A stretch of DNA of 64,000 nt, from the NCBI RefSeq assembly GCF_045679555.1, contig NC_092090.1, positions 29,353,702 through 29,417,701 of the forward strand. Direction: 5' to 3'. How positions within the stretch are numbered: position 1 is the first letter of the stretch; each line of letters opens with the position of its first letter. The DNA is from Salvelinus alpinus. Taxonomy: Eukaryota; Chordata; Actinopteri; Salmoniformes; Salmonidae. This document shows, piece by piece, positions 53,950 to 64,000 of the stretch. The notes beneath the pieces are model-generated. The model saw only the letters and a list, made by a program, of their open reading frames with translations. It searched no databases and was not told the DNA's origin. The position numbers were made by a program, and so were the translations under genes.

Positions 53950-54160
53950 CACATTTATACAAACCTCTAAAATTTCCAACAATTCATTCGGTTCGACCAC
54001 CATGCATCAGGGCAGGAAATGTTCTCCTGTTCGCGCACCCCGGAACATGTACAAAGATAGCATTTGCCCCGACATGATCTGTATGATTGGCAAATATTTC
54101 AGTCGCGCAAGCTACTAGTAATCTCATTGGTTCAAAGTCCTTTCAATCATTGGTTGATGA
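53950..54160 (-). promoter_or_regulatory. ZNF143 promoter candidate with three CCAAT boxes
   Basis: Upstream of ZNF143, the minus strand carries CCAAT at 54086-54090, 54126-54130 and 54149-54153, spaced 40 and 23 bases apart. Clustered CCAAT suits NF-Y at a TATA-less housekeeping promoter. The 5' non-coding exon is expected between here and 53132 but its donor is not decided. Confidence 0.5.
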
Positions 54161-55828
54161 CCTCCCCTTTCCACTCATTTTTCTCATTCTGATTTTGGGG
54201 TACGTTCCATACGCCATTCTGGCTCACAAATGCGACCGCTTAATTAACTTTGCACGTAAATTCCAGCGGTTTAAAAAAAATATTTCACTTCACCTATGTT
54301 ATTATACTTCATATTCGTGCTGGTCGTTCAGCACAAGAAACAAATAAAGAATCCTAAAAAACGTTTTCGAAGTTGGACACAGCCATTTTGGAACCGCAAA
54401 GCCTCATGGTAGCCTAAAGTCGAGCGAGGTAATGTGGGCAATGCAGTTGAATCAAACTCAAGGGTATTTGTAATGCATTTTATATACATTGACATTAGCC
54501 AGCAGTGTCTGTTAAATGAAACTACCCAGATCCAGGAAAACGGTATGCAGTTTGAAGCAAGTTTATGGCCACGTTCTAGTTCGTCTATATCGTGCTGCGC
54601 AGTATGCAGTTATATCGGTTACTGATAATGTAGACACTGTAAAGCTCTACTAGTGGGAGTGATCAACGCTAGCCAAGGAGGACAGGACACCCTTCGAACC
54701 CGTAGTAGCAAATTAACTAGAATTATAATTAGCTGGCAGCATAGTTCTAAATAGATTACATATCACCTGATATGACAGAGTATACAGACAATCACTCAAA
54801 TATACGCTCCAAATCAAATGACTGAGTGCACAACTGTGTAGCTGTTAGTAAACAGTCAAATGCATGCAATCCAACTTAACTTTTTTTAATATGTTGGTGT
54901 GTGTGTGTGTATATATATGGTTCATCCATACACCAACCAGATGCTTGAGACCTTCTCGATCAAGTCCAATTGTACATGCTTCAATGAAGTATCCAATTGA
55001 CTTTCAGTGCTCACAACACCTCTTGTATCGAAACTGAACACCAAGAGCATTCTCTTTTTTTAGGAATCAAGAATGTTTCCATTTTAGCAGCAAAGTGATG
55101 CCACTCATTATTCTACACCGTAACCAAAGTTACAGCAGTTTGTGTTTTAAATGGTCTTAATTGATTTAAAAATTGCAGTCTGATACAGAAGGCTAGGAGA
55201 CCTGAACAATATGAAAGTGCTAGTCATTAATTTACAGAGATTAGGCATCACATAGTGCTATGAAGTATCCAATATGCTACATATGAATACACTAGACACC
55301 TTACAAATGCCTCTGGTTGTTTTTGCAAGGCTACTTAAAAATCAAGAACCTTGGCTTGTATATACACACATAACAAACATGAGAATTTGTTAATGCAGAA
55401 AATAACGTAGACAACACTACTGCCAGAGGTATAATCCTATCACGCACAGCCTTTTGGCCAAAACAGTGAAAATGATTAAACATTTAGTCCCGTTATCAAT
55501 TTCAAATTTTTAAGCCCTCCCGTTTTGTTTAAGTGGAAAAAAAAAAAGGAAGTCCCCGTCCTAGTATCCTCCACATTGGATCCCAGAAGACAATGTTGTT
55601 TAGAGCTTCTTTTTTCTCTTGCTTCAAGCTCAAGTTCTTGGTTTGTTTTCCCAGCCATTTGTTGCATTTGGTTGTCTTCCCACTTCTTCTGGTGCTATTT
55701 CCAATTTGATAGTCAGATTGAAGAGTCAGTGAGAAGAACCAGTTCTGGAACCACTACTTATGGGAACAACACAAGCTTTTTTCACTTCACTACAATCAGT
55801 CAGAGTAATAAAAGGGAGAAGGGATGAC
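54161..55828. other. IPO7 3' side and intergenic DNA
   Basis: Sequence between the ZNF143 promoter and the IPO7 stop codon. It is AT-rich, with short GT and AT runs at 54897-54918. No repeat or gene is recognised. The part next to 55828 is presumably IPO7 3' UTR; I could not choose a poly(A) signal. Confidence 0.4.

Positions 55829-64000
<8,172 letters not shown>

Overview
This is a 64 kb piece of a teleost nuclear genome, almost certainly a salmonid (Salmo, Oncorhynchus or Salvelinus type). Four vertebrate genes with canonical GT..AG introns are present. The spaces between exons carry a salmonid repeat set: tRNA-derived SINEs with heads like GAGTGGCGCAGCGGTCTAAG, several Tc1 families including a Sleeping Beauty-type relic, a TTAA-flanked piggyBac-like element, a hAT-like element with an 8-bp target duplication, two LINE families and fossil LTR elements. 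I worked by eye from exon translations and splice sites, without alignments or searches.

All four genes lie on the minus strand, so transcription runs from right to left. The order is IPO7 (55829-64000, its 5' end beyond the window), ZNF143 (40617-53132), WEE1 (31610-35186) and SWAP70 (1349-29935). This is the IPO7-ZNF143-WEE1-SWAP70 order of human 11p15, so the window is a conserved synteny block. Every exon boundary I give keeps the reading frame. The joined products are SWAP70 589 aa in 12 exons, WEE1 611 aa in 10 coding exons, ZNF143 620 aa in 15 coding exons, and about 912 C-terminal residues of IPO7 in 21 exons. I saw no disabling change in any of the four. They do not form an operon. 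They are neighbours with separate jobs: nuclear import (IPO7), transcription of snRNA and other promoters (ZNF143), the G2/M brake on CDK1 (WEE1) and Rac/actin signalling (SWAP70).

Layout: 1-1348 SWAP70 3' flank; 1349-29935 SWAP70, whose 18.6-kb intron 7 (4944-23582) is a repeat nest containing most of the mobile DNA of the window; 29936-31609 SWAP70 promoter and a SINE; 31610-35186 WEE1; 35187-40616 WEE1 promoter with CRE/E2F-like sites, then LINE sequence; 40617-53132 ZNF143, whose 6.5-kb intron 12 is a second repeat nest; 53133-55828 ZNF143 promoter with three CCAAT boxes and the IPO7 3' side; 55829-64000 IPO7.

I found no convincing new gene system. The most unusual items are structural: an inverted duplication fused to a rearranged Tc1 (9411-10614), a nest about five insertions deep (15490-23545), a hybrid Tc1 with ends from two families (10851-12231), a 95-bp same-strand filler copy in LINE sequence (38676/39559), and a 1.6-kb GAGA/GATAGC tract.
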